From: Amycolatopsis keratiniphila subsp. keratiniphila
Lineage (GTDB): Bacteria; Actinomycetota; Actinomycetes; Mycobacteriales; Pseudonocardiaceae
Assembly: GCF_001620365.2 (NCBI RefSeq)
Contig: NZ_LQMT02000005.1
Coordinates: 388,195-452,194 of the forward strand
Direction of reading: 5' to 3'
DNA length: 64,000 nucleotides
Part shown: positions 8,433-17,174 of the stretch, piece after piece
Layout of the letters: each line of letters starts with the position of its first letter
How positions within the stretch are numbered: position 1 is the stretch's first letter
The notes under the pieces: model-generated
The model's input: only the letters and a program-made list of their open reading frames with translations
Databases searched by the model: none
What the model was told of the DNA's origin: nothing
Program-made: the position numbers and the translations under genes

Positions 8433-9352
8433 CCACCCTCGCCGTCTCCCGTGGCAAAGCGTATTTCAGGCTCGCGAAGCTCGACATCGTCGACTACTAC
8501 CTCGGCGTGGTCGTGGTGTGGACGTTGCTGGCGCCGATGTCGAGGTTCGATCCGGGTGTCTTGGCGACCGTCGGGGTGTTCCTGCTCGGCGAGGTATTCG
8601 TGATCGCGGCGATGGTCGCGCTGGACGATCTCACGGGTTACCGGGACGGCAGCGACATCACGAACTACTCGCCGGACGACGCGCGGCGCAAGCGATACCG
8701 CAAGCCACTGGTGGCGGGGACGCTGAACGAGAACCAGGTGCTGCGGTTCGCGTGGGCGACCGGTGTCGTCGGTGCGGCACTGTGGCTCGCGGCCATCGCG
8801 ATCGCCCCATACAGTCCTGTGTGGACGGTCGTGCTGATCGTGGTCACCTACTTCTTCTCGTTGCAGTACTCCTGGGGAGTGAAGCTCAGCTATCACGGCT
8901 TCCAGGAGTTCTTCATCGCGGCGCTCGGCTGGGCGCTGGTCCTCGCGCCGTACGGCCTCGCGACCGGCGAGTTCACCGGGTTCGCGCTCGCCCAGGCGCT
9001 GCTCTTCGGCCTGGGGCCGCTGCTGTTCGGCGTCTACTCCAACACCAACGACGTCGACGGCGATCGTCGCGTCGGCAGGCCGACGGTGGCCGCCCTGACT
9101 TCGGCACGGGGCAACATGTTCTTCGTCATCGGCGTGTCGGCGGCCGAACTCGTGCTGATCCTCGCCGTCCCCGCCCTCGGCGGCCCGTGGTGGTTCCCCC
9201 TCGCGCTGGTACCCACGATCGTGTCCCGCGGATGGCAGCTGTGGCTCGGTTTCGCGGTGGGGGACATCCTGCGGGCGCGCATGCTCGGCATCCGGATCCA
9301 CCGGCTCACCGTGCTGACGCTCGTCCTGGTGAACCTGGTGGTGATCACGTGA
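8429..9352 (+). CDS. UbiA family prenyltransferase (membrane)
   Basis: The product has 307 residues, starting with ATGA overlap on the methyltransferase. Some eight or nine hydrophobic segments span most of the protein. The two Asp-rich motifs that bind the diphosphate through magnesium are recognisable: ALDDLTGYRDGSD (about residues 60-72) and NTNDVDGDRRVGRPT (about 204-218). UbiA enzymes join a polyprenyl or other isoprenoid diphosphate to an acceptor in the membrane. No menaquinone or other quinone pathway genes are nearby, so a special-purpose acceptor made by this operon is likely. The isoprenoid chain length is unknown. Confidence 0.9.
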   Translation: MTTLAVSRGKAYFRLAKLDIVDYYLGVVVVWTLLAPMSRFDPGVLATVGVFLLGEVFVIAAMVALDDLTGYRDGSDITNYSPDDARRKRYRKPLVAGTLNENQVLRFAWATGVVGAALWLAAIAIAPYSPVWTVVLIVVTYFFSLQYSWGVKLSYHGFQEFFIAALGWALVLAPYGLATGEFTGFALAQALLFGLGPLLFGVYSNTNDVDGDRRVGRPTVAALTSARGNMFFVIGVSAAELVLILAVPALGGPWWFPLALVPTIVSRGWQLWLGFAVGDILRARMLGIRIHRLTVLTLVLVNLVVIT

Positions 9353-10653
9353 CCGATGTCGACGTGGCGATCGTGGGCGCGGGCGTCGCCGGGCTCACCA
9401 CCGCGTACCAGCTGGGCAAGGCAGGCTGTGAGGCGCGGGTTTTCGAGGCGGCCGACGTGGTCGGCGGCCGGATGACCACCCTGCGCGAGGACGGCTACCT
9501 GATCGACACCTGCGCCGAGCAGATGGCCGAGCGGGGTTACGACGAGACCTGGCGGCTGCTGGCGGAACTGGGTGTCGGACCCACCGCGGCGCCCCCGATC
9601 GGGCGCGGCATCGCGATGTGGCGCGGCAGGGCCAGGCCCGGCGTCGCGCAGACGCGTGGATTGATCACCGGGGCCGGGTTGTCCCTCCGGGCGCGGCTGG
9701 ACGCGGCACGGCTGATCAGGGGCGCGTTCGACACCGGACGGCCGGAGAGTTCGGCGTTGGGCGGCGCCACCGTCGCGGAGTTCGCCGCACCGCATCACCC
9801 GGACCTGATGAACTACCTGCTGCAACCGATCGTGTCCGGCTTCTTCGGCTGGGATCCGGCGCGGTCCGCCGTGGCCCCCTTGCTGGCGTTGCTCACCGCG
9901 GTGGGGCCACCGCCGACCTGGCGGGCGTATCGCGACGGGATGGACACCTTCGCCCGGGCCCTCGCCGCGAAAACGGACGTCACCACGGGGTTCCCCGTCG
10001 ATCGGGTCGTCGACGACGGTGCCTCGGCGCGCGTTCTCAGCGGCACGCGGGAGATCAGCGCCCGCGCGGTCGTGCTGGCCGTCCCCGCCCCGGTGGCGGC
10101 CCGGCTCCATCCCGGGCACGATTCGGCCTTTCTCCGCGAGTGTTCGTTCACCCCGGTGGTCAAGGCGCACCTGCTGCTCGATCGCCCGCTCGGTGGCCCC
10201 GACTACGCCTTGATGGTGCCGGCCGCCGAGAACGGCACGGTGTCCACGGTCATCTTCGACCATTTGAAACATCCCGGCCGTGCGCCTGAGGGCCGCGGGC
10301 TGGTCACGCTCATGGCCCATCCGGCCGTGGTGCCGGAACTGCTGGACGCCTCCGACGAGGACGTGGCGAGCCGGCTGACCGGCGCCGCCGAGCCACTCGT
10401 CCCCGGTCTGCGGTCGGCGACCCGCCGCGCGATCGTCCGGCGGGTACGCCACGCGGCGCCCGAAGCGACACCTCGGGCGCTGGCCCTGCGCGCCGGGTTC
10501 GAGGCGGACCTCGGTCGTGGCGTCGTCGACTACGCGGGTGACTGGGTGTTCCTGAGCCCGTGCAGCGAGGCGGCCGTCCGCTCCGGCCTGCGGGCGGCGC
10601 GACGGCTGGCCGGTCGCGTCGTGCAGCCGGCGGAGGAGGGCGGAGGTCGATGA
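9349..10653 (+). CDS. FAD-dependent oxidoreductase, protoporphyrinogen oxidase/desaturase-like
   Basis: The product has 434 residues from GTG 9349, overlapping the UbiA stop (GTGA). The N-terminal FAD fold VAIVGAGVAGLTTAYQLG is followed by VGGRMTTL and a dinucleotide-fold second strand, typical of the amine oxidase/protoporphyrinogen oxidase/carotenoid desaturase group. A C-terminal FAD-closing segment (YAGDWVFLSP) is visible. No signal peptide. The reaction is probably a dehydrogenation or desaturation of the prenylated or aminated intermediate. Position directly after the prenyltransferase suggests a membrane-associated substrate (inference). Confidence 0.88.
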   Translation: MTDVDVAIVGAGVAGLTTAYQLGKAGCEARVFEAADVVGGRMTTLREDGYLIDTCAEQMAERGYDETWRLLAELGVGPTAAPPIGRGIAMWRGRARPGVAQTRGLITGAGLSLRARLDAARLIRGAFDTGRPESSALGGATVAEFAAPHHPDLMNYLLQPIVSGFFGWDPARSAVAPLLALLTAVGPPPTWRAYRDGMDTFARALAAKTDVTTGFPVDRVVDDGASARVLSGTREISARAVVLAVPAPVAARLHPGHDSAFLRECSFTPVVKAHLLLDRPLGGPDYALMVPAAENGTVSTVIFDHLKHPGRAPEGRGLVTLMAHPAVVPELLDASDEDVASRLTGAAEPLVPGLRSATRRAIVRRVRHAAPEATPRALALRAGFEADLGRGVVDYAGDWVFLSPCSEAAVRSGLRAARRLAGRVVQPAEEGGGR

Positions 10654-12143
10654 AGCCGCACGACATGGGCACGTTGTTCGACGAATGCGCGGGCGCCCGG
10701 ACGTGGGTGTACCTCGACCGGCCGTTCGACATCGCCCCGGAGCGCGGGACGGCGTACCCGGTCGCCGGGCTCGCCAGGCTGGTGCGGGACGCGGCGGGAT
10801 GGTTGGCCGAATCCGGGGTGGGGCCGGGGGACCGGGTGGCCATCGTCAAACGCGGCCACTGGGACTACGACCTGCTCGCCTGCGCCGCGGTACGGATCGG
10901 CGCCGTTCCGGCGAAGCTGTCCGGGGCGCTGCCGGACGACACCGTGCAGCTCCTGCTGCGGCGTCTCGGCCCGGCGGTGCTGGTGACCGACCGGCCTTCC
11001 CTGCGGGCGGACCGGATCCTGCGCGTCGAGGACTTCGCCCCCGCGCCGCCACCCGCGGTACACCGGAGGCACGCCGACGATCCGCTGCTCATCTGTCACA
11101 CCTCGGGGACGACCGGGACGCCGAAGCTGGTGGTCCACACGACGCGGACGATCATCGACCGGCTGGCGCGGCCGGAGGCGGTCCGCTGGCCCGTCCTCGG
11201 TATCCGGCGGGACGACGTGCTGGCCAACGCCAGCGCGTACGCGCACGGCCGGACCTTCTGCTGGACGGCGTCTGCGTTGTGCCTCGCGCCGCGGGGGATC
11301 GTGGTCCTGGGCGACCCTTCCTCGGCGTCGTCGATGTTCGGCCGTCATCGGCCGACCGTCGTCGAAGCGCTCCCGTCGGCGTTCGTGCGCTGGCGGCCAC
11401 TCGCGAACTCGCCGGAGAACCCGTTCCTCCGGGTGCGGAGGTTCGTCAGCACCTACGACGCCGTGCACCCACCGGTGATCCGGACGATGCTCCGCGCCAG
11501 CGGCCGGAAGTGTCCACTGTGGATGCAGGGCTGGGGCCAATCGGAGACGGGACCGCTGTCGTTCCGGTTCTTCACCAGGCGTACCGCGCACACCACCCGT
11601 GATCTCGGCAGGCCGTTGCCCGGCCTCGCCCGGCTGCGGGCCGTCGACCCGGAGACCGCCGAACCGGTGCCGCGGGGCACCGCCGGGCTGTTGCTGGCCC
11701 GCACGCGGGCGCGATGCGTGGCGTACGTGGGTGAACAGGACCGGTGGGAGGCCAAGGTGTACGGGCGGTGGTGGAACACCGGTGATCTCGGCGTGGTGGG
11801 CCGCGGTGGTGCGGTGACACTGCTCGATCGTGAGGTCGACAGCGTGCCGGGGATGAGCTGCCTCGCGGTGGAGGACGCCATCGAGGACCGGCTCCCGTCC
11901 ATCGCCGAATGCGTGGTGCTCTCCGCGGCCGGGCGCGCGCCGATCCCGGTGGTCGTGACCGACGACGGGCTGGACGAGGACGACTGGCGGAAGGCGGTGC
12001 TCGGCCTGCCGCCGCTCGGGGAGCCCGTGGTGCTCCCGTGGGACGAGGTCCCCAGAACCGGGACGGGAAAGGTGCGGCGCCTGGAACTGCTGGCGCGGCT
12101 GACCGGCACGGCCGAAACGAACGGTTCGGGAAGGTGGACGTGA
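10650..12143 (+). CDS. AMP-forming acyl-CoA synthetase/ligase family protein
   Basis: The product has 497 residues from ATG 10650 (GGAGG upstream; ATGA overlap). The adenylate-forming motifs are present: CHTSGTTGTPKLVVHT (phosphate loop, about residues 151-166), WGQSETGPLS (adenine-binding), WWNTGDLG (hinge Asp) and RTGTGKVRRLE with the C-terminal catalytic Lys. The family activates a carboxylate as acyl-adenylate and passes it to CoA, an amine or a carrier protein. No carrier protein is encoded nearby, so transfer to CoA or direct amide formation is more likely. Confidence 0.88.
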   Translation: MKPHDMGTLFDECAGARTWVYLDRPFDIAPERGTAYPVAGLARLVRDAAGWLAESGVGPGDRVAIVKRGHWDYDLLACAAVRIGAVPAKLSGALPDDTVQLLLRRLGPAVLVTDRPSLRADRILRVEDFAPAPPPAVHRRHADDPLLICHTSGTTGTPKLVVHTTRTIIDRLARPEAVRWPVLGIRRDDVLANASAYAHGRTFCWTASALCLAPRGIVVLGDPSSASSMFGRHRPTVVEALPSAFVRWRPLANSPENPFLRVRRFVSTYDAVHPPVIRTMLRASGRKCPLWMQGWGQSETGPLSFRFFTRRTAHTTRDLGRPLPGLARLRAVDPETAEPVPRGTAGLLLARTRARCVAYVGEQDRWEAKVYGRWWNTGDLGVVGRGGAVTLLDREVDSVPGMSCLAVEDAIEDRLPSIAECVVLSAAGRAPIPVVVTDDGLDEDDWRKAVLGLPPLGEPVVLPWDEVPRTGTGKVRRLELLARLTGTAETNGSGRWT

Positions 12144-12925
12144 GCACGGCCTACGCATTCGACAACGACAGCGGGCACGCCGTCGAGCAGCATCGCTGTC
12201 TCTCCGAGGCGTACGACCCGGTCACCTTCGCGCGGCTGGCGGGAACCGGGGTCGGGGCGGGCTGGTCCTGTCTCGAGGTCGGCGCGGGTGGCAGCGGCGT
12301 GGCACAGTGGCTCGCCGCCAGGGTGGCACCGACCGGTACGGTGCTGGCGACCGACATCAAACCCCACCACATCGCCCCCGCGCCGGGATTGACCGTCCTT
12401 CGGCACGACATCGTCCACGATCCCTTGCCCCAGAAGGAGTTCGACCTCGTCCACACCCGGTTGGTGTTGCAGCATCTGCCGGAGCGGGAGGCCGTACTCC
12501 GCAAACTGGTCCGCGCGCTGAAGCCGGGCGGGTGGATGCAGATCGACGAGTTCGACATCTCCTACGGCCCGGTCCTGCTCGCGCCCGACGTGAGGGCCGC
12601 GAACCTTTACGAGACTTTCCTGGCGGCCAAGGAAAAGGCGTTCTTGATGGCGGGCGGGGACGGCACGTGGGGCCGTCGCGCAGCCGCGTCCATGGTCGCC
12701 GCGGGGCTGGTCGACGTCGATCCGGTGCCCGCGGTCTTCCCGTGGCGAGCCGGATCGCCGGGGCTGGAGTTGCTGATCCACCACACACATCACCTGCGTG
12801 ACCGGTTGGTCGCCGCGGGGATGACCGACGGCGAGCTCGCCGAAGTGCGTGCGGTCATGCGGGATCCGGGGTTCCGAGCGTCTTCGTGTGTCGTGTACTC
12901 GGTGCGGGGCAGGCGTCCCGCATGA
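12140..12925 (+). CDS. Class I SAM-dependent methyltransferase (second of the operon)
   Basis: The product has 261 residues from GTG 12140, overlapping the ligase stop (GTGA). Motif I is CLEVGAGGSGVAQWLA (about residues 38-53), then VLATDIKP as motif II and HTRLVLQHLPE as the post-II region. It is longer than the first methyltransferase and shares no close identity with it. It resembles ubiquinone/menaquinone-type small-molecule methyltransferases in layout. Substrate unknown; it is coupled to genes for an activating ligase and a CoA-transferase. Confidence 0.88.
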   Translation: MSTAYAFDNDSGHAVEQHRCLSEAYDPVTFARLAGTGVGAGWSCLEVGAGGSGVAQWLAARVAPTGTVLATDIKPHHIAPAPGLTVLRHDIVHDPLPQKEFDLVHTRLVLQHLPEREAVLRKLVRALKPGGWMQIDEFDISYGPVLLAPDVRAANLYETFLAAKEKAFLMAGGDGTWGRRAAASMVAAGLVDVDPVPAVFPWRAGSPGLELLIHHTHHLRDRLVAAGMTDGELAEVRAVMRDPGFRASSCVVYSVRGRRPA

Positions 12926-14295
12926 TCACCGCGCTGGACACCGTGACGGTGGCGGGGCCACTCGATCTGCCGCTGGACGGCGAATTCGACGTGCAGGCCG
13001 CCTGCGGCATCATGCATGTGCACGGCCGGAGCCTCGGCGAGCCGACCAGGCTCGGTCTCGACTACGCGTCCATCCTCGCGGCCGAACTCGCGGCGCTGGG
13101 CGCCGTCTCGCTGAAGCTCGCGCGTGGCCGCGGAATCCCGCTGCGCGGTGTGTCCACTTCGCTGGCCCAGGCGGCGTTGCTGGCGATCTCGCAGTATCTC
13201 GCGGCGGCGACGACCGTGGACGAGCATCGGGAGCCGTGGGTCCCCGGCGGGCCGCCCTTCCGCGCGGCCGACGGTGTCTCGTTCGAGATCGAGACACTCG
13301 AACCGGCGGTCTGGGAACGGTTCTGGACGACGCTCGGAGTCGGCACACGCGCGATTTCGAGTGGCTGGCATCCGTTCCTGCACCGGTTCGCGACCGCGAC
13401 CTGCCCGCTGCCATCGCAGTTGTGGGAAGCACTTGCCGCACGGCCGGTCGGCGAGCTCGAACAGATCGCCCTCCTGACGGGCATGACTCTGGTGCGGACG
13501 GCGGAGGAGCCGCTCGACCGGGCTCCCGCGTTCGTCGTGAGCGGCGAGGGCCGCGGCTACCGTCCGGTGCGGGCGGTGGAGCCGCTTCCGTTGTCCGGCT
13601 TGGTCGTACTCGAATCCTGTCGCCGGGTCCAGGGCCCGCTCGCGGGTCACCTGCTACGTCTTCTCGGCGCGACGGTGCTGAGGATCGAGCCGCCGGGCGG
13701 TGATCCGCTGCGGTGGGTTCCGCCGATCGCCGGCCACACGTCGGCCCGGTTCCGTGCGCTCAACGACGGCAAGGAGGTCGTCGAAATCGACCTGAGCACA
13801 CCGGAGGGAAGGCGGCATCTGCTCGAACTCGCCGCCGGGGCCGATGTGTTCCTGCACAACTGGGCGCCGGGCAAGGCGGAGCGGTGGTCGTTGAGCGCGC
13901 TCGATCTCGCGCGTGCCCGGCCGGGGATCCTGTACGCGCACGCGTCGGGATGGGGAACCGAACTGGGGCCCCAACCGCCGGTGGGCACGGATTTCGTCGT
14001 CCAGGCCTATGCGGGGGTCCCGCCGACGCTGATGACGATCGTCGACGTGTTCGGCGGGATCGTGTGCGCGCACGGAATCGTGACGGGCCTGGCCCAAGGC
14101 GCGACGCGGGTCGAGTCGTCACTCCTGTCCGCGGCGTACCGGCTCAACGCGGGCGCCCGCCTTCGATGCGACCGGCCGCTGTCGGTGCCGGTGTGCGACG
14201 ACCTCGCCGCACTCGCCGCGGATCCGCGATTTTCCCGCGCCCTCATCCATGCCGACTGCGCGCTTGTCGCGTCGCCGTGGGAATTCACGTCATGA
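12922..14295 (+). CDS. Class III (CaiB/BaiF) CoA-transferase family, rearranged domain order
   Basis: The product has 457 residues from ATG 12922 (ATGA overlap). From about residue 215 on there is a typical family N-terminal part: LVVLESCRRVQGPLAGHLLR, a diphosphate-binding RIEPPGGDPLRW, and later GTDFVVQAYAGVPP with an Asp in TIVDVFGG. Residues 1-210 look like a second, partial copy equivalent to the latter half of the family (FDVQAACGIMHVHG, LGLDYASILAAELAALG). So the order is half-domain then near-complete domain. Similar layouts may exist in mycobacterial proteins. Activity as CoA-transferase or racemase is plausible but unproven. Confidence 0.78.
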   Translation: MITALDTVTVAGPLDLPLDGEFDVQAACGIMHVHGRSLGEPTRLGLDYASILAAELAALGAVSLKLARGRGIPLRGVSTSLAQAALLAISQYLAAATTVDEHREPWVPGGPPFRAADGVSFEIETLEPAVWERFWTTLGVGTRAISSGWHPFLHRFATATCPLPSQLWEALAARPVGELEQIALLTGMTLVRTAEEPLDRAPAFVVSGEGRGYRPVRAVEPLPLSGLVVLESCRRVQGPLAGHLLRLLGATVLRIEPPGGDPLRWVPPIAGHTSARFRALNDGKEVVEIDLSTPEGRRHLLELAAGADVFLHNWAPGKAERWSLSALDLARARPGILYAHASGWGTELGPQPPVGTDFVVQAYAGVPPTLMTIVDVFGGIVCAHGIVTGLAQGATRVESSLLSAAYRLNAGARLRCDRPLSVPVCDDLAALAADPRFSRALIHADCALVASPWEFTS

Positions 14296-15791
14296 TCTGG
14301 AAGTCGGAGACCGGGATCGTCCTGCGTGACCTCGTTCCCGCCGGACTGCGCCGCGAATGGGTCCGATGTGGACACTGCCCGGACCGCGATCTGTATTCGT
14401 TGTTCCGTGACCAGGTGGGCGAGCATCCGCTTCGCACGGCGGTGATCGACGACGAAGGCGCGCTCGATTACACGACGCTGGACGTCGCAGTGCGGGCGAT
14501 GGCCGCACGACTGTCGGCCGCCGGATGCGGCTCGGCGGATATCGTCGCGGTGAGGGAACCCGACGGACGGGCCGCGGTGGTCGCCGAACTCGCGATCCTC
14601 GCGCTCGGCGCCGTGGTCTTGCCCCTGCCGCGCGGGGCGGACGGTCTCCTCGAACGCGCCGGCGTCCGGTTCGTCATCGAAAGCGGGAGAGTGTCGGGCT
14701 CGTCGAAGCCGAGTCGCGTCGGCGACGTCGACCCGGATGCCCCGGCCCGGATCCTGGTGTCGTCCGGCTCGGAATCGGAACCGAAAATGGTCGCGTACTC
14801 GCACAACGCCTTCGCCGGGGGCCGGGCGAACTACGTCCGTGCCGTGCACGGCGGGACCGAGCTACCGCGAGATCTGGTCCTCGTCTCACTGACGTCGGGA
14901 TTCGGTTCGTTCGGTGTCGCGGTGACCCTTTGCCGCCTCGGCGGCACGCTGATCTTGGCCAGCCGGTTCGAGGCGGGCGCGGCTCTCCGGCTCATCTCCG
15001 AGCACCGGCCGACCCATGTGTTCGGTGTGCCCGCGATGTGGCGGCGCATGGTCGAGCATCCCGCGGCCGTGGACACCTCCGGACTCGCGGCCATCGTGTC
15101 GAGCGGCGACACCCTGCCACCTTCGACGCGCGCCGCCTGCCGACGGCGGTTCGGCGTGGGGATGGTCGACATCTACGGCTCCTCGGACGGGGTCAACTGC
15201 CATACGACGATGCCGGAAAACGGCGTCGGCGTCCCGGATCCCGCGGTCTGCGAAGTGCGGCTCGTCGACGGCGAGATCTGCGCACGGGGCCCGATGACAC
15301 CGCTGTGCTACGTGGGCGCGCCCGAACTGGACGCGGCGTACCGGCTCGACGGGGGCTGGGTGCGGACAGGGGACAACGGCCGGTTCGACGACGAGGGCAG
15401 GCTCCACGTCACCGGCAGGCGCAAACGCGTGGTGATCCGCGGCGGGTACACCATCAGCCCGGCCGAAGTGGAGCTCGCGCTGGGTGACCACCCCGCGATC
15501 AGCGAGGTCGCCTGTGTCCCGGTGCCGGACGGTGTTCTGGGGGAACGGCTCTGTGCGTGTGTTTCCGTCCTCAGTGGACGATCGCTGGGATTGCCCGAGC
15601 TGAAGGCTTTTCTTGCCGACCGGGGGGTGGCTGCCGCCAAGATGCCGGAGTTCTTGATCGCGCTTCCTGAGCTGCCGCTGGGGCGTACGGGGAAGGTGTG
15701 CCACCGTACGTTGACGGAGATCGCGGTGAGGCGAAGCGACCCCGCCAGCCCAACTGCGCGACCAAGATCAACGGAGAATTGGGGACGTTGA
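14292..15791 (+). CDS. AMP-forming ligase family protein (second of the operon)
   Basis: The product has 499 residues from ATG 14292 (ATGA overlap). The phosphate loop is degenerate, ILVSSGSESEPKMVAYS, lacking the usual TSGTTG run; the adenine motif DIYGSSDGVN, the hinge region WVRTGDNG, the RVVIRGGYTISPAEVE segment and the C-terminal LGRTGKVCHR with its Lys are kept. It is more like aryl-acid adenylating enzymes than fatty acyl-CoA synthetases. The last codons and the stop lie inside an inverted repeat (15767-15813), so the tail may be repeat-derived. Last gene of the nine-gene operon. Confidence 0.85.
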   Translation: MIWKSETGIVLRDLVPAGLRREWVRCGHCPDRDLYSLFRDQVGEHPLRTAVIDDEGALDYTTLDVAVRAMAARLSAAGCGSADIVAVREPDGRAAVVAELAILALGAVVLPLPRGADGLLERAGVRFVIESGRVSGSSKPSRVGDVDPDAPARILVSSGSESEPKMVAYSHNAFAGGRANYVRAVHGGTELPRDLVLVSLTSGFGSFGVAVTLCRLGGTLILASRFEAGAALRLISEHRPTHVFGVPAMWRRMVEHPAAVDTSGLAAIVSSGDTLPPSTRAACRRRFGVGMVDIYGSSDGVNCHTTMPENGVGVPDPAVCEVRLVDGEICARGPMTPLCYVGAPELDAAYRLDGGWVRTGDNGRFDDEGRLHVTGRRKRVVIRGGYTISPAEVELALGDHPAISEVACVPVPDGVLGERLCACVSVLSGRSLGLPELKAFLADRGVAAAKMPEFLIALPELPLGRTGKVCHRTLTEIAVRRSDPASPTARPRSTENWGR

Positions 15792-15813
15792 GTGCCCCCA
15801 ATCTTCCGTTGAT
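15767..15813. repeat. Hairpin 1 of GGGAC-core family, overlapping a stop codon
   Basis: An 18-base inverted repeat (ATCAACGGAG... against ...CTTCCGTTGAT) with core GGGGACGTTGAGTGCCCC. It covers the stop codon at 15789-15791 of the ligase gene. It may act as terminator and shares its core with the next two hairpins. Confidence 0.75.
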
Positions 15814-15839
15814 CAAGCTCCGAGAGCCGATAGACCGAT

Positions 15840-15888
15840 CGACGATGTAGGAATTGGGACACTCAACGTCCCGATTCCTACATCGTCG
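15840..15888. repeat. Hairpin 2 of GGGAC-core family
   Basis: A 21-base inverted repeat with one mismatch; arms run CGACGATGTAGGAATT to the complementary ATTCCTACATCGTCG, and the core is GGGACACTCAACGTCCC. Lies between convergent genes. Confidence 0.75.
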
Positions 15889-15921
15889 ACTTCCGGCGCG
15901 CCGAGCAACCAACTCGCGACG

Positions 15922-15960
15922 GTGGAGGATTTGGGACGTTCGACGTCCCAAATCCTCCAC
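15922..15960. repeat. Hairpin 3 of GGGAC-core family
   Basis: A perfect 18-base inverted repeat around TCG, starting GTGGAGGATTTGGG and with core GGGACGTTCGACGTCCC. Third of three hairpins within 200 bases between convergent genes, plausibly a bidirectional terminator region. Confidence 0.78.
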
Positions 15961-16016
15961 GCTCGCCCCGGTCGGGAACCCGCTTCAGCCCACCATCGGC
16001 ACCGTGGATCGAAGGA

Positions 16017-16829
16017 TCAGTGGATGGTCCGGTGGATCCACCCGGCGTAGGCGGGCACGCTCGTGTACAGGCCGGGGCCGTTGGCGCACGGCACGTCGTC
16101 GTCACCGGGGCCGGACGTGACGCCGATCAGCTCCCAGCGGCCGCCCCAGCCGCGCTGGACCTGCGGTCCGCCGGAGTCGCCCACGCACGCCATCGCGCCG
16201 CGCTTGCGGCTCACCGTGCACAGCCGGGTCGAGTCCGCGTAACCGGGCGAGCATTCGGACACGGCGCCGATGCGGGTGTCGAGTTGCTGGAGCCGTTCGG
16301 GGAACACGACCTTGTCCAGGTCGGCGGTGTCGACCGTGGTGCCGAAGCCCATCAAGCGGGTCGGTGTGCCGGGGCGGCCGGGACGGTCGGCGATGCGGAT
16401 GGGCCGTTCGGAGACCGGGCGGTCCAGGCGTACCAGCGCGATGTCGTTCTTGTTCGGCGCGCCCGGTTGGTAGCCAGGGTGGCGGACCCAGCGGTCGATC
16501 GTGCGGACGGTGCCGCCGGAGGTCCGCCGTTCGCTGCCGATGCGCACGGTTCCCTCCGGCCTGGCCGGGTTGTTGTCCGGGTCGACGCAGTGTGCCGCGG
16601 TCACCACCCATTGCGGATGCACCAGCACGGCCCCGCAGACGCCCTTGGCGTTGTTCATTTCGGGCACGACCTCCGGGATCGAGGCCATGAATTCGTAGCG
16701 CTCGGTGGAGTTCTTGCCGTTCACCACCGCACCGGCGCTGCCGGGTACCGCGATCGCGCAGCACACTCCCGCCAGCGTGACAGCGGCGGCACGAACCAGA
16801 TTGCGGCGCAGGGTCGCCACCTTCGACAT
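16017..16829 (-). CDS. Secreted trypsin-like serine protease (S1 family)
   Basis: The product has 270 residues from ATG 16829, preceded by AAAGGAAA; longer in-frame starts add no family sequence. Residues 1 to about 34 form a signal peptide with twin basic start and ending near PGSAGA. The catalytic triad is complete: VVTAAHCVDP, NDIALVRLDR and CVGDSGGPQV. Six or so cysteines fit the usual disulphides. It is exported and probably degrades extracellular protein. Length is normal for actinomycete chymotrypsin-fold enzymes. It converges on the biosynthetic operon to its left and has no evident role in it. Confidence 0.92.
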   Translation of the reverse strand: MSKVATLRRNLVRAAAVTLAGVCCAIAVPGSAGAVVNGKNSTERYEFMASIPEVVPEMNNAKGVCGAVLVHPQWVVTAAHCVDPDNNPARPEGTVRIGSERRTSGGTVRTIDRWVRHPGYQPGAPNKNDIALVRLDRPVSERPIRIADRPGRPGTPTRLMGFGTTVDTADLDKVVFPERLQQLDTRIGAVSECSPGYADSTRLCTVSRKRGAMACVGDSGGPQVQRGWGGRWELIGVTSGPGDDDVPCANGPGLYTSVPAYAGWIHRTIH

Positions 16830-16961
16830 GCTTTTCCTTTGTTCGACGACTTCGGATCGATCAAGTCCAGCCTTGTCGTCCAGCTCGCCCGTGACCATCG
16901 GGCAAGCCCCCGACCCGCGGTGGTGGTGGCCCGACGCCGGCCGGTAGCGCAGGTACCACCT

Positions 16962-17018
16962 ATGTCATGAAAGGGTCGTTCAGGACGTTTTCCGTCCTGA
17001 ACGACCCTTTCATGACAT
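16962..17018. repeat. Perfect 26-bp inverted repeat
   Basis: Arms start ATGTCATGAAAGGGTCG and end with the exact complement, around a 5-base loop TTTTC. Too long for a simple operator; it may form a stable hairpin or cruciform. Confidence 0.85.
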
Positions 17019-17057
17019 CCGCCACGGGTTGTGTGACCGCGGTGGCAGCTGTGGCTT

Positions 17058-17125
17058 CGGTCGAGGTGGTCGTGAGTGGCGTTTCGGGTTCTAACCCGAA
17101 ACGCCACTCACGACCACCTCGACCG
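17058..17125. repeat. Perfect 33-bp inverted repeat with 2-base centre
   Basis: The longest palindrome in the window: both arms are perfect over 33 bases (start CGGTCGAGGTGGTCG) around CT. It ends 49 bases before the AraC regulator start, so a hairpin would sit in its leader if transcribed. Confidence 0.88.
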
Positions 17126-17174
17126 ATCGGCGGAACCCGCGTGTGTGGCCGGGGCCGGTGCTAGCTTCTTGCCT

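Larger units (their letters stand above)
16830..17174. other. 345-base gap with two long palindromes
   Basis: This divergent gap between the protease and the AraC regulator carries two unrelated perfect inverted repeats (16962-17018 and 17058-17125) and little else. Promoters for both genes must lie here but no convincing -10/-35 pair was seen. Confidence 0.6.

Noticed and set aside
8429..9352. UbiA enzyme as menaquinone biosynthesis MenA
   Set aside because: No menaquinone genes nearby and tight coupling to a specialised operon.
17076..17174. N-terminal extension of the AraC regulator
   Set aside because: It would be encoded by the second half of the 33-bp palindrome; GTG 17175 gives the normal family start.
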